Positions 16,928 through 32,952 are shown, numbered from the stretch's first letter. The stretch: 64,000 nucleotides of DNA from Paratrimastix pyriformis (GCA_027972325.1 JAPMOS010000020.1:242001-306000); one strand, 5' to 3'. A program made the numbers and translations. Notes: generated by a model from the letters alone, not told the origin.

Positions 16928-19900
16928 CTATGGCGTTCGGCAGCCCGTCCATGCCTCCCACTCCTGGTCGGCCACGGCTGCCTCGGGATCGTCGGCCAGC
17001 AAACGGCGGAGGCGGGAGGGCGAGCTCTCCACCACGAGGTGCATCGAGCCGACCTATCGGGGTGATGAATGGTGGTGATTGGGCGGTGATGGTGGTGATT
17101 GGGCGGGTGAGGCTGACAGAGCGGGAGCCGTGTCCATGTCCGTGTGGGTGTCCATGTCTGTGTCCCTGTCCGTGCCGTGCCGTGCCGTGCCTGTGCCCAT
17201 GTCCGTGCTCATGTCCGTGTCGTGCCAATGTCTATGTCCGTGCCAATGCCCGTGCCGTGTCCGGGCGGTGCCCGTGACGTGTCAGCGCCGTGTGCTCGTC
17301 GTGGTCGAGGATACGGGACGTACATTTCGGGGTGTGTGTGTGTGTGTGTGTCTGTGGGGGTGGAGCGGACCTGGAAGGCCGGAGCGGTGATGGGCAGGGC
17401 GCGTGCGGCGCCGGGGGCCAGGATGGCTGTGCCCACCCGGACCAGGGTCCCGCCCAGGTTGAGCAGAGACCACTGACCGCCAGCCGAGACGTGCAGCAGT
17501 ACCTGCCCGTGTCAGTGGAGAGGGACGGGGGGGGGGGGGGGGGGGGGGGTGAGTGAGTGAATGAGTGAGTCGGATAGCAGAGGAGTGGGAGCACTTACGG
17601 ATTCAGACGGGACAGAGACATCCTATAATTCCCGGACATCACGCGTCACACCAGGGATCCGATCAATTTTCATGCCCCCCGTCAGTCAGTTCGGCGGGAA
17701 GCAAGCCAGCTCGCGGACCCTGTGGTTTGTTCCTTGTGCGGTGGGGTCTTCATCACACAGGTCAACGTCGACCTCATCATCTTCAAAACTCACTGCCTCA
17801 GGCGCACTACCGGCGCCTGTTTGGGGTGTGGTGCTCGGGATTGGGGGTGGCGATGCAGATGTTGAATCTGCTTTAGTGGTGGTGGTGGCGGCGACGGCTG
17901 TGACAGCCGGGACCGTGGTGGTGGAGGTGGTGGAGGTGGTGGAGGTGGTGGAGGTGGTGGAGGTGGTGGAGGTGGTGGAGGTCGCGGCGGTTGAAGTGGT
18001 GGTACTGGTGGGTTCTAGAGCGGCGTGGGCCGGCTCTGTTGGCGTCGGCGTCGAGGAGGTGGCCACAGGCTCGATGAGGACGACTGCGGGTGAGAATGGC
18101 GTGGCGGCAGCTGGCGTGGTTGCTGCCGATGAAGTCGTGGTGGATGTGGCTGGCCGCGCCACGACTGCGGGTGAGGTCGCTGTGACGGCAACTGTCGTGG
18201 TTGCTGGTGATGAGATCGTGGTGGGTGTTGCCGGGGGCGACATGACCAGCCCGGAAACCGACGAGCTCGGCTCGGCCAGCGGGGAGGCCGACGATGACGG
18301 GGTGAGTGTGTCGGCGCCCAGGGCAGCGGTCGCGTCCGAGGTGCCAGTGGAAGAGGCTGGAGCCGGCGGGGCAGGGAATGGGCCGGTCGACCCGGCCTGA
18401 GAGGCTGCCGAAGAGGCAGCGGTCGTGTGATCGTCGTGGTCGTGGACGAGACTTGGGGTGGTGGGCGCCGCAGATACTGCGGCAGGGGCGAACGAACCCG
18501 CAGCGGGCGGGGACGTCGAGATGGGGCTCGCCACCGGAGTGGCGGCAGGGCATGGGGGTGGCGCGGCCGATGGATTGGGGTTTGTGCAGGGTGGCGTGGC
18601 GGTGGCCCCGGGGGTGGCGGCGCGGCAGGTGGATCCCGAGCCGAGGAGAGTCTAGGAACGGGAAGAGAGAGGGGCGACATGTGGGTGGGTGGGTCCGGGG
18701 AACGGGGGCCTCGTAGGTGAGGGATCAATGGCTGGTTTGTGACGCTTGGCTTTTTGCGTGTGTGGGGTGCGTGTGCTTGTTGTATGCGTGTGCGTGTGTG
18801 GAGTAAAGAGGGAAAGAAGTAACGGGCACGGGAAAACAAAAAACAGAGAGGTCGAAGAGACAGCACGAATGTCACTGCACCCGTGCGTGTGCGTGTGTTT
18901 GCTATGTGTCCGGATGCGGATGCGGGGGTGGGGGTGCGTGTGCTTGTTGTGTGGGCGTGCCCGTACGTGTGTTGCTGCGTGCCAGACCGTGCGGTGGATC
19001 AGGAAGGCACAGAGCCGGGCCCCACGTAGGGTGCCCAGAACGGAGGGCAGTGCCACCAGGCCACTGCCCGCCTGCGCCGCCCATCCATGAGCCGGCATCG
19101 CTGCTGCGGACACGAATGATGCTGCTTCAACCGGTGGTGGGGGGATGGGTGCCTCCCCCTGGGTCGGCGGGATTTCGGCCACGGGCGGGGTTGCCTCCGG
19201 CACAGCGGCAGCGTGGTCCTCGTGTGGCGGTGCAGCGGCACAGGCATCGAGGTGTGGAACAACAGGAAGAGGGGGCGGGAGGGCTGCCTCCACCGCCATG
19301 GACTCAACTGCGGGTTCGGTGGCGGGAGCGGGAGCACCGGACGTGGGGACAGGAGGGGGCGTGAGGAGGACCAGGTCGGGTGGGCTCAGCTCGGGTGGGG
19401 TCAGGATGGGCGAAGGAGCAGCAGCAGCGGGCAGGGAGAAGCCGTTGCCGCTGGTGGTGGTGGTGGTGGCGGCGCCGGCGGTGGTGTCGGTGGTGGTGGT
19501 GGCGGCGGTGATGGTGGCGATGGTGGTGGCGGCGGCTGTGGCTGTGGCTGTGGCGGTGTGTGAAATACCCGAGACGAGGGTTGATTGGGGAGATGTCGCA
19601 GATGAGGCGGTGATGGTGGAAGTGGTGCCGGATGGCGTGGTTGTCGTGGCGGCAGCAAGAGCTGCTTGCGGCTCCATCGGTACCGGCGCCCCACTCGCGG
19701 GCGCAGCAAGGGCAAGGCCTTGCGTGGGGGCATTGGTAATCCCGCTGTCATGAGCGGTGGCCGCAGGTTGTTGGCCTTCCAGAAGCATCCCCTGGCTGTC
19801 GTCCAGCAAAGCGGCGGCGGGGCCACCCGGGCCAAGGGAAGGGCCGCAGCAGCGCATGGACAGGGCGGGCGGCAGGCCGGAGGCCAGTTGGGCCTCGAGG

Positions 19901-20748
19901 GAGAGAATGGTCCAGGGGTCGGAGGGGCGTGCGGGGCTGGTCGCAGTGGCTGGCGGCTCTGTGGGCGGCGAAAGAGACAGGGGGGCGATGAACAGAAGAA
20001 GGAGTGCGGAGGGGACATAAACAACGCACGGGAGGAGGAGGGAGGACTCGTTCAGGGGAGGGGATGGAATTGGAGGGACTTGGCGACGGGCTGACCAAAG
20101 GAGAGATAGAGCGAGTGATCGGTGTAGGGCTCCCTGTTATTTGAAAAGAGTGGAGGTGTCGGAGGCCAAGACCAACCCACAGACGACTTCAGAACATCGG
20201 TCAGCACCGCTTTCTCGAGCTCTTCGAACGAGAGCGTGCATTCCTGACCCCGCGAACAAAGTGGGTGAACGCCTGTAAAATGAGGTGGGCAGACAGAATT
20301 CCTCGTCAAACGGGGAAGCAAAGAAGGGTCAGGCTGCTCATCTGTCATTGGGGCATGTGGTTCCTGGCAAGGTCTGAGTCCCAAACAAAAATGAACCAAG
20401 AGACAGACCACGACCGTTCGGGGACCCACAAGGAGAAACCACCAACGGCGTTCCAGGTCACGAATTGTGTATGGATGAGCGAATGACACGGTCCGCCGGA
20501 TTTCGGAAAAGGATTTACCTTGCTCCACCGCAGAAATAAGGGAAAGGTCATCCTACCATGACGATTCGCCTGTGGGGAATGTTCGGACGGAAGTCGCAAA
20601 CCTTCTGAATCCATTGGAAAGTGGAAGAGGTTGGTGGTTTTCTGCCACCTCCCTTCAATCCTGTCTTCACCTTCTTGACTTCCAGGCGTGCCCGTGCCAG
20701 CTTTCCCACTGCCGGGGGCCCGCCCGGGCGCTTGTGGGACTCGCTCAT
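16928..20748 (-). CDS. MCRS1: Microspherule protein 1-like (MCRS_N and FHA domains)
   Basis: Start ATG at 20748; the last exons are in phase at about 17719 upwards, a 24 bp microexon near 17600, 17502-17371 and 17053-16928. Exon 1 ends STFQWIQK and a 49 bp intron leads to DDLSLISAVEQGKSFSEI followed by YTIRDLERRWWFLL, the N-terminal MCRS signature (W..DDLLL..AV with an RW..LL end). The C-terminal half has an FHA-like domain: DEVDVDLCDEDP, then WSLLNLGGTLVRVG, LPITAPAFQ and VGSMHLVVE. Between them lie several hundred Thr/Ala/Pro/Ser-rich residues, including a TST repeat from GGT/GGA triplets at 17918-17990. MCRS1 serves in INO80 and NSL chromatin complexes and at spindle poles in animals. Middle introns (near 18650-18900 and 20000-20450) are only approximately placed. 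Confidence 0.8.
18802..18883 (+). repeat. Dispersed intronic repeat, copy D
   Basis: A diverged 82 bp copy of the first third of copy A (GTAAAGAGGGAAAGAAGTAA through CACGAATGTCACTGCACCCG), flanked on both sides by GT-rich repeats. Antisense within an MCRS1-like intron. Confidence 0.8.
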
Positions 20749-20855
20749 CGAGACCGGCTGACGTGCGTCCCCACTCGTGTTCGGTCGACTCTTGCCGACA
20801 CGAACGCCCACCGCATTTTTCGCACCGGGGTGTTCTTGCCTTCCGCAGCCGGTGA
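20749..20855. promoter_or_regulatory. Shared bidirectional promoter region
   Basis: Only 107 bp separate the MCRS1-like start (minus) from the UBXN1-like start (plus), so both promoters and 5' UTRs must lie here. No TATA box seen. Inference from gene arrangement. Confidence 0.5.
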
Positions 20856-24528
<3,673 letters not shown>

Positions 24529-25627
24529 GCCCCCCCAAAACACATCATCCCCTCGCGATGTACCATTACGGGCCGTCTCTTCATTCGTTGTTGTATAGCA
24601 AACGTTGTTTGACGGGGGAAACCCCGAAGAGGAGCAATCACAAAGAGCATATGTGATCATGCGTTTTCATGAGAGGTCAGTGAAAAGGAGGAGGCAGGGC
24701 GACGGGCCGAACGAACGAGAAGGGGCGTGGGGGTGACCAGCTCAAGCAGAGGGGTGATGCTCCTTGGCGGCTAGTGCCGAGGTGATGGTGGCTCGTGCTG
24801 GGACGATGGTGGCGAGTGCCGGGGCGCTTCGAGCGGAGCGGGACCCCAAGGGGCCCTCGCATTGGAGAAGGACAGAGATGATGCAATCCACCTCGGGTGA
24901 TATCCACAACACAAACAAACTCACGGGGTGATACACACAGACAGACGGACCTGATGGGGTCGGCTATCAGGTGGGTCGAAAGACGACGGACAGCTCGCGT
25001 GGGCTTAAAACACCCGTGTCTCTGTTGTTTTGCAGGTGGTTGCCCAAGAGGGGCGACTTCTGGTCTGCATGTGGTGCGCAGGTTGTTGGCCCCTCCCCCT
25101 CCCCCTCCCCCTCCCCCCCTCCCCCCGGCGGGCGTTGAGTGAGTCTTCAGTTCCCCAGATTGCTACCCCCCGCTCGTCATTGTCAGTCGGCGTCATCCGC
25201 CGGTTCGTTCATGTTCAGAGAATCTCAAACACAGAAGACGCGGACGGCATCTTCGAGTGCACACACTCCCGGACGACTGGCGCGGGCGTCCCTAGGGGCT
25301 ATCGACCCACCCCACCTGCCGCCACAAATTCGGCCTCCTTTTGGGGGTTCGCCACTTCCTCGTTCGTGTTCGGAGAATCATCGAACCGCAGCAGTCCCCC
25401 CTTCTCCCCGGCTGTGATAAAGTTCGTCATTTGTGTTCGGAGAATCATCATCATCCGGTGGCTCGGTTTCCATGTCATGTCGCCGCCTCCCTCCCTCCCT
25501 CCCCACCGGACTTGCGTGGGAGACTTCTTCGCCAATTCCTCGTTCGTGTTAAGAGAATCATCATCCAGAGTGAGAGAGAGAGAGAGAGAGCACGCCGCCG
25601 CCGCGCAGGGCCTCCCTTCCCCTCCGC
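24529..25627. other. Convergent spacer UBXN1-like / NOP58 with a four-copy motif
   Basis: About 1.1 kb without a supportable gene. A motif close to CGTTCGTGTTCGGAGAATCA recurs four times at about 25203, 25359, 25420 and 25541, each 40-160 bp apart, often after a run of pyrimidines. Short CCCTCCC and GA repeats occur at 25092-25125 and 25570-25590. Confidence 0.6.
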
Positions 25628-27388
25628 TTATTCGGCCTCCTCCTCCTCGGACTTGCGGGGCTTCTTGGCCGACTTGGGGGTGGTCATGGTCTGGTCGGTG
25701 CCGCTGCTGTAGCTGGCCCCCTTGCTGTAGGCGGGCGCCTTGGCGGGGGTGCCCTTGCCGTGGGAGACGCGGGGCGGGGCCACCGAGTCGAGCATCCGCA
25801 TGCGGTTCTCGAGCTGCTGGAGCATGGCCGTGCCGACAGTGACGTCGGTCGACTCGCCCAGGGCGTCGACGCGCGAGGCCAGCGAGAGCTTGTTGGCCAG
25901 CATGCGGGCGGCCTTACCCTTGTTCTTGGGGGTGGCCTTGCCCACCATCGAGGCGTGGTAGATCAGCCCGTACTTGGGGGTGGCGTGCTGGGTCTTCAGG
26001 GCGCGGAAGAGGGCCTTCTCGGCGCCAAGGATCTGCACCGTCGAGGCGGGGTGCTTGGCAAGGGACAGCAGAGAGCCTGCGCGAGCAAAGGGATGTGGTG
26101 GTGAGCGGGATGTGGTGGTGAGCGGGATTCGGTGGTGAGCGGGATGTGGTGGGAACCTCCCCGGGGTAAGGCAGACGAGAGGGCGGGCGGTTACGGACCG
26201 GCATGGGCAATGAGGCGGGCGCCGACAAGCTCCCCGACAAGGACGGAAAGGTTGGGGGCCACAGCCTGCATGCGGTTCTTCAGGTACTCGTGAAGGCTGG
26301 TCCGGTACTCGGACATCTCAATAACCTGGAGGGATATATGCTGAGAGGGGCCATAAGACAGGGAAACCACAGACCTGATCGCAAAGGGCACGGATGTTGG
26401 CGATATCGTCCTCGGTGATGTCCACACCCATGGTGACGTGGACGGCCTCCTTCATCTTGGCCTCGACATCGGTGGCCAGAATGTCGGAGAAATCGGTCGT
26501 GAGGCAGTTGTGACGCAGCCCTATCAACACGAAAAGTCACAATCAGCTCGGGAATGGGAAAAGTGGACCACCAAAAAAACAGACCCATCTTGTTGATGGC
26601 GCGGGCGTACTGGATGTTATCGGCGATAACCTTGTTCAGTTCAGGGAAGTGCCAGCCGTACCACTCACTGCCACAGAAAAAAGGCAACGAGCCCAATTTT
26701 TTTGTTGAGTGCAGATGTGAAGCTCGAGCGCAGACCGAATACGCATGGCATAGGTGTTCAGCTCCTTGTCGAGCTCATCAAGAAGAGCTAATCGTGACAA
26801 TTTCAAAGAGTGATTGTGAAGCAGTGCCAACCGAACGGGACAGACCAATAGCCTGGACGATCATGACATCAATTTTATCAGGGCTGAACTTCAACTTGAA
26901 GCGGGACAGCGAGTGGGCAAGACCCAGAGAGGTACGCCTCATTTCTTCAGGGGGAATGGTCTTCTCGAGATCCATCCGAAGGAGCTTCATGAGATCCAAG
27001 CAACCAGCATCAAAAACGCAGTTGATGCCCAGCTTTTCCTTAATAGCACCACCAAGCTTGGGATCAGCGACAGCCAGGTCGCCAGTGAGCTCGTACTTCT
27101 TGAAGCTCGACTTCAGGAACTTTTTCAGCTGATGAGGCATCTTGCTCTCAGTCAGCGAAGTGGCTGCGGCCAGAGCCTCAGTGGTGTTTTCGAACTTCGA
27201 GAAAGCACGAAGTGTGGGCTCGCTGGAACGGACGGAGGACCCAAGATTGTAAGGAATGCTACATAAAACATGGTTGGGGCAGACAAATCGGCGACGTCCT
27301 GGCCCGCAGAAATCTGGGCCTTGTCCTCATCTTTCACGCTATAGAGGGCAAACCCGGCACTGGTCTCAAGCAAAACGAGGAGAGGCAT
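25628..27388 (-). CDS. NOP58: Nucleolar protein NOP58, box C/D snoRNP core
   Basis: Seven exons close in phase: 27388-27285, 27222-26846, 26787-26736, 26667-26585, 26520-26375, 26325-26199 and 26076-25628, 445 residues. The N-terminus [18 protein letters not shown] is typical of Nop58. [37 protein letters not shown] and [18 protein letters not shown] follow, then the Nop domain ([71 protein letters not shown]). NOP58 pairs with NOP56 and fibrillarin to build box C/D snoRNPs for rRNA 2'-O-methylation. The C-terminus is shorter than in animals, ending in a small Lys/Ser/Glu tail. Six introns, mostly 50-70 bp. Divergent from YKT6 across about 240 bp. Confidence 0.97.
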
Positions 27389-27629
27389 GGTCACTAACTC
27401 CGCGGCACACTTCACTCAGCGCACCTAGTTGCCTCAATGTCTCGCAACGTCAGCAACAGCGATCCCCTTGCTCCTGTGGCGCGCCAGGAACCTCCCCAGC
27501 TTTCTGCTATCCTTCAACTCCAACGACCCGGGAACGCGGCTTATTGCGCCGTTGAGGAAGTGAATGTTGGTTCTTTTTTCTGTCAATGACAGAGTTTATG
27601 CCGAATTACAATAGGTCCTTGGCTGCGCA
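27389..27629. promoter_or_regulatory. NOP58 / YKT6 divergent promoter region
   Basis: About 240 bp between divergent starts. An open frame from an ATG at 27438 (MSRNVSNSDPLAPVARQEPP) and a TATGCCG segment near 27598 may include a missing first exon of YKT6. Inferred from arrangement. Confidence 0.4.
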
Positions 27630-28378
27630 ATGGCCCCTCTCCCTGTGGTGGCCAGGGTCGCTGGGCGCCAAAAAGTCGAGGCAATTCTCCGTGAAACTGC
27701 TTGTGTTTGTGTGTCCAAGCTGGCGAACAACCTCCGGGCCATCAATTGCGAGGATGTTCACCACATTTTTTATTGCTACATGGAGCCTTCTGGCAAATGC
27801 GCCGCTGTCGCATGCAATCCCACTTATCCTCAGCGTGCCGCTGTCTGTTATATGACTCTTTCTTTTTGATTTTTTTAACGTGTTGCCTCCAGTTTGCCAT
27901 TGCTATGCAAGTTGCCAAAGACCCGCGCCCGAATGTCTGCCTTTCCCTGCCCCTGTTCATCTTGACATCGATGTCATCTTAGCTTCCCGAGCTTCTGCGG
28001 AAATATCAAAATCCCATGGAAGCCGATCGGCTCCTCCGTCTGAACCACGAGATCGACCAGGTGAGGGATGTCATGAACGAAAACATCAATAAGGTCTGAT
28101 CGACCCCAGTCGCACCCTCCAGTCATGCAACCCCACCTTTCAGATCCTCGAGCGGGGCGAAAAGATCGAGGACGTACTGGAACGTTCCCAGCGGCTTGAC
28201 GACGTCTGTTCCAATTCCAAGGGGGGACAGTGGGTGAGTGGGTGGGTGCGTGGGTGGGTGGCGAAGCGCCTCTGCTGACACTGGACTGTTCCCTCGCGTT
28301 TGTCTCTTCCCCCTGCAGGCTTCCAAGAAGTTCCTGAAGAACACCAAGAAGCTCAACCGGTGCTGTGTTGTGATGTGA
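27630..28378 (+). CDS. YKT6: YKT6-type longin R-SNARE
   Basis: Exons 27630-27842, 27893-27934, 27983-28093, 28144-28233 and 28319-28378 join in phase (171 residues from the ATG at 27630). The longin part includes HHIFYCYMEPSGKCAAVACN and YPQRAAFAIAMQVAKD. It is followed by LPELLRKYQNPMEADRL, then the SNARE motif (EIDQVRDVMNENINKILERG, with the R-SNARE layer arginine in LERGEK) and a C-terminal KKLNRCCVVM with the tandem cysteines of YKT6, which are palmitoylated and farnesylated for membrane anchoring in place of a membrane helix. YKT6 acts in ER-Golgi, endosomal and autophagosome fusion. The protein is about 25 residues shorter than usual, all at the N-terminus, so an upstream exon is probably missing. 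Confidence 0.9.
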
Positions 28379-29012
28379 GGGCCGTGCGGCGCTGCCGAAC
28401 GGATCCCAGACATGAGATCCTCCCATTATAATACCCCATCTCCCTCGCATCTGTACTTCTCCCCGCTCTCTCCTCCCCCTCCTCTCCCCATCTCTCTTCT
28501 TCTTCTTCATCATCATCATCATCACCACCCAATCGTGCTGTTTGGCCCAAAACCAGAATAACACCCGGGCCGGCCCTACATATGCCATCTTCACCCTGTG
28601 TGGTTTTGCGGGCCCATTGCACACAGCCACCGCGCCGCATCCAGCTTGTGGCGCCAGGTGGGTGGGCAGGTGGGCAGGTGGGCAGGTGGGCAGGTGGGGC
28701 GGCCAGTGGGCAGGTGGGCAGGTGGGCAGGTGGCCCGGGCAGGCGGTGATTAACATATGTCAATCTTCATGCTGCCAAGATTCTCACATGCCCGCATGCC
28801 CACCTCCCCTGCCACCTGCCCACCCACCGACCATGCCCCACCTGCCCGCCTACCCCAGGTGGGTGGGGTATCTGAGGGTCCGGGGGCGGAGCCACGCACG
28901 GCCCATGCGAATGATATATTATTGCAGCTCTCAGCGGGCCTGCACCACCACGGCCATCTTATCTTCGGCATGGTGGGTGGGCCCCGCCCCCCCCGCCGCA
29001 CTGGCCTGCACG

Positions 29013-29192
29013 GCCATTCCGTCAGATCGCTGCTCAGCGATGGCCGCCTGCACCACGGCCATTCCGTCAGATCGCTGCTCCGTGATGGCCGCCTGCACCA
29101 CGGCCATTCCGTCAGAATGCTGCTCAGCGATGGCCGCCTGCACCACGGCCATTCCGTCAGATCGCTGCTCACTGATGGCCATCTCAGCCTCC
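29013..29192. repeat. 45 bp tandem repeat (4 copies, in-frame length)
   Basis: Four copies start at 29013, 29058, 29103 and 29148 with GCCATTCCGTCAGA(T/A)(C/T)GCTG, differing at few positions. The period is a multiple of three and on the minus strand gives a 15-residue repeat, which is compatible with coding. Partial units flank the array. Confidence 0.85.
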
Positions 29193-29391
29193 AGCAGGGT
29201 GGGCGGGCCCTGCCCCTCCTCCTCAGCAGTGATGGCCTGCACCACGGCCAGCTCAGCCCCCAGCAGGGTGGGTGGGCGGTCGCCCGTCTCGTGGGCCGCC
29301 CAGTAAGCCAGCCAGCCGTCCGGAAAGATGTCACGAGCCTGGGCCTGATCCACCTACCTGCTGCTTGTAGAGCACCGATGAACTGAAGGTG

Positions 29392-29535
29392 GTGTGGTGG
29401 GTGGTGGGTGGTGGGTGGGTGGGTGGTGGGTGGTGGGTGGTGGGTGGTGGGTGGTGGGTGGTGGGTGGTGGGTGGTGGGTGGTGGGTGGTGGGTGGTGGG
29501 TGGTGGGTGGGGTGGGGGGGGGGGGGGGGGGGGGG
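29392..29535. repeat. (GGTGGGTGGT)n minisatellite with G run
   Basis: About 120 bp of GGTGGGTGGT-type repeats followed by a run of about 20 G at 29514-29535. Confidence 0.95.
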
Positions 29536-29908
29536 CAGACAAAATGGATGAGCGTCGGGGAGTAGCGGAGGAAAACACGACTGACTGGTCTCAGGTCGCC
29601 GCTCTTCCCTCCTCCTTCTCCTCCTGCTTTGCTCTCGCCAAGATGGCAGCACTGACCAAGCGGAACTACATCATCGGGGCCTGACGCTGGGCCCCAAGCG
29701 CTGGAGTGGCTGGGGATGAGGTGATCGTTTGTGAAATTGGGGTTGGGAAATGGGAAATGGGAGTAAAAACCTTTTGTGAACTCTGCTCGATTGCGATTTT
29801 TCGAGTTAGCCTCCTCCGAGGCTGCATGAACACGAGACTGACTGACTGACTGGTCTTCCTGCAGCCTCAGACTACCTCCGAGGTTGTTGAACGCCGTCAC
29901 CTCCAAAA

Positions 29909-32527
29909 ATGCCACGCGAATTGGATCTGGTTTTCATTGTCGATTGTACTGGGAGTATGGGCCCATACATTACGCAGGTCATTTGGAGTTGTTTTCCCCT
30001 TTTTTTTCATGACGTCAATTCGACAGGTCCCCCTTAATGTACCTAAGAATTGGAAAAACCCTATTTTGACGCCCTTCCGGTCTCCACCACCTCCCACCCG
30101 TCCACCGGAGGCCCAACCTGAATTGCGCAGTATAAAGAGGCCGAGTGGGGCTACACACAGGTATCTTGAGTTCCCTCCAGGGGGGGTCGGGGGGATGGTG
30201 ACACCACACAGAACCATCGAGGGGGCATTTGGTCTGGAGACCAAATGGGTTAGGTCCGTTATAGGATGGGGGGATGCAGCCGTCGGGTCGACGGGGGCCG
30301 GGGGGCCGGGGGGGAGGAGGAGTGGTGTGCTGAACGCGAGGAGAGTTGGGTCTGCCACTCGGCAGGGTGTCGCGTTTCGAGTCGATCAACCATGTGACCC
30401 CCGGGGCGGCCACCTCCCCCCGATGCGAACCCCTCGATGGGGCGATCCGAGCGGACCGCCTCTTTCAACCGTCGCACTCGTGAGCCCTCAGCCCCGAGAC
30501 CCTGCCGGAGGATCAGTGGCAGATTGCACCTTCACGAACCCGGACAGGGTCGTGACGATGGGGCAGGGGTGCGAAAAAGTTGACAGGGGAGGCGAGTTCC
30601 GGGCCAGCCTGGGGGCGCGGGCGGGTGGCCGGGCTTCCCCGGGCACCGAGGTGAGGGGAGCCTCTAGTGAACGCGCCGACTTGGGGGCATGGGGGCTGGG
30701 CGCATCGGGCCAGGAGGCGGGCCTAGTGATGACCAACACCCTCCGAACGACCCAGCAGCATGACACCGGTACGAAACTTGAGGAGCCCTCCAGCGGGGGC
30801 CGGGAAGTCAATGGTCTTTTCTCGCAATATTGTAGCAAGGGTGCCTTCCCTCAATGCACCGAGGGTGTTTGGACTCCCCTGCGAAGCACCCGAGCCGCTT
30901 CGAGGTCAAAACCTGATATCGACCATCGATGTCTTGTGTGGTCGCGGGTCGGACTCGATCACCGCGGATCAATTTCACCTTATGTCCGTTCGAGAAGACC
31001 ACGAGGACGTCCGAACGCCAAGAGAAATTTCCTTTCCGGCCCCTTCGAACCGGCTGAATGGCGGGCGCAACCTTGTCAAAAATTTGAATTTTTCAAAACC
31101 TTAGGTACATTAAGGGGGTCCAAGAAAATCTGAACAAAATTGTTTCGCAGATCTCATCGAGTGGGAGCGTGGACAGCCTCCGAATCGCAGTCATCAAGGT
31201 CTTTTTTTTTTGGGGAGGAATGATTCGCCACATTTTCTTTTGCGAACTAGTATCGTGATCACCCTCCCCAAGATAGCACTTTTGTCACTCAAGTCGTCGA
31301 CTTCACAAGTGACTTGACGGCTATTCGCGCTGCCATTGGTTCTATGAGCCCCGAAGGCGGCGGGGATGGTCCCGAGGCTGTGACCGCTGCATTCAAAGAT
31401 GCTCTCGCGCTCTCCTATGTCTGTTCTCATTTGTTCGTCCTGACCCATCTGACGAATTATTGTTTTATCAGCGCGATAGTGCGCCCAAAATCATCATCTT
31501 CATTGCCGACGCTCCCCCCCATGCGATTGGTTTGTCCATTTTTTTTCCACGCACAACACACGAACTCCCGTCCATCGCCCTTCCCCAGGCGAAGGCGGTG
31601 ATGGCTTCCCGGACAAAGACCCGGCTGGGTGTGATTTGCTCGAGCTGATCCAGTCCTTTGAGGCCAAGGTCCGCATTCTTCTCCCGGGGTTGATGACGCT
31701 CACACTCTTCCTGATCTCCTCACCAGAAACTCATCGTCCACGCGGTGGGATGCGAGCCTGCGATTTCGCAGTACCAGTACGCTCGGGACCTCTTCAAGGC
31801 CATTGCCGAACGGGTCTGTCATCCGCCCCTCGCCTGGTCCTCGTCTGGTCGGGTCTGAAGCACCCGGGTTTGGTTGGACCCCACGTCGTTTGAGAGGCCA
31901 GAACCACCTTTGTTGGTGTTGGTGTTGTTGCTGTTTGGACGCGGGTGGGACCGCATGTTTGATCAAACGCACTCAAGAAAAGGAGGATGGAAAATTGGAT
32001 TGGGATTGATTTTGATTTCCTCCCGCTCCGTTTCCAATCCAGTGCTCCCTCCCTCACACACCTCGGCACGCACCTTCCCCGCATCTTCTCCTCGCACAGA
32101 CCGGTGGCCGGTACGTGACCCTGGCCAACGTTGCCATCCTGTCGACCATCATCACGGGTGTGGCCCTGGAGGAGGTCAGCCTGGCCCAGGTGCAGGACTC
32201 CGTCAACCAGGCCGTCCAGGAGGAGGGTCCGCCCCCGGATGGGCTCGCTGGCATCATCGCCCGCCGCTGCCATCATCCAGCACCCCGTCATCTGCATCTG
32301 CATCTGCATTGGCATCACCAACAGCAGCATCACCAACAGCAGCAGCAGCAGCATCACCAACAGCAGCAGCAGCAGCATCACCAGTCCCCCCCACGCCGCT
32401 GACCGTGTCGCGGATGCAGGCCGCCACACAGGAGCCCAGCACGGTGACCAGCACCATGTCCCTGGGCGTGACGAAATACTCCAGCAGTAGCAGCAGCATC
32501 ACCAACAGCAGCAGCAGCAGCATCACT

Positions 32528-32558
<31 letters not shown>

Positions 32559-32920
32559 TCATCATCAAGTCAGTCTGACCCAGGTGCGGGACTCCGCCAA
32601 CAGGCCGTCCAGGAGGGACGCTCAACATCTGATTCTTCAGCGCACCACCTCAGCACCGCCTCATCAGCGTCGTTCTCTTTTCCTGTTCATCACCCCTCCA
32701 CTCCAGCCACCACCGCGGGCCGGACCCTCGAGGCAATCCTGGGCGACGAGGCCGCCATGAACCGGTCCAGTCCCGCCTGGCCGCGGCGGTGTCTGCTCGC
32801 ACCAGCTGCAGGTGGACTCCGTCCACGAGGCCAACTCGGACGCATCCCGGGTGCGCCTCTTCCTCGAGGTCTGCCTCCCTCCCTCCCCCTTCCCCCCCTC
32901 CCCCCCCTGCTGCTGCTCCC

Positions 32921-32952
<32 letters not shown>

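Larger units (their letters stand above)
28379..29908. other. Repeat-rich spacer YKT6 / vWA gene
   Basis: Contains the second copy of the 12995-13145 repeat (28590-28745, with GGGCAGGTG units from 28657), a 45 bp tandem repeat (29013-29192), a (GGTGGGTGGT)n minisatellite ending in a G run (29392-29535), and unplaced open frames. The minus frame 29353-28931 reads repeats of AVVQAAIAEQRSDGM and could be a real exon, but I found no start or partner exon. Confidence 0.5.

Noticed and set aside
17079-17390. Plus-strand frames with VSMSVW and CPCPCGCPCL repeats
   Set aside because: GTCCGTGTCC-type repeats in an intron of the minus-strand MCRS1-like gene.
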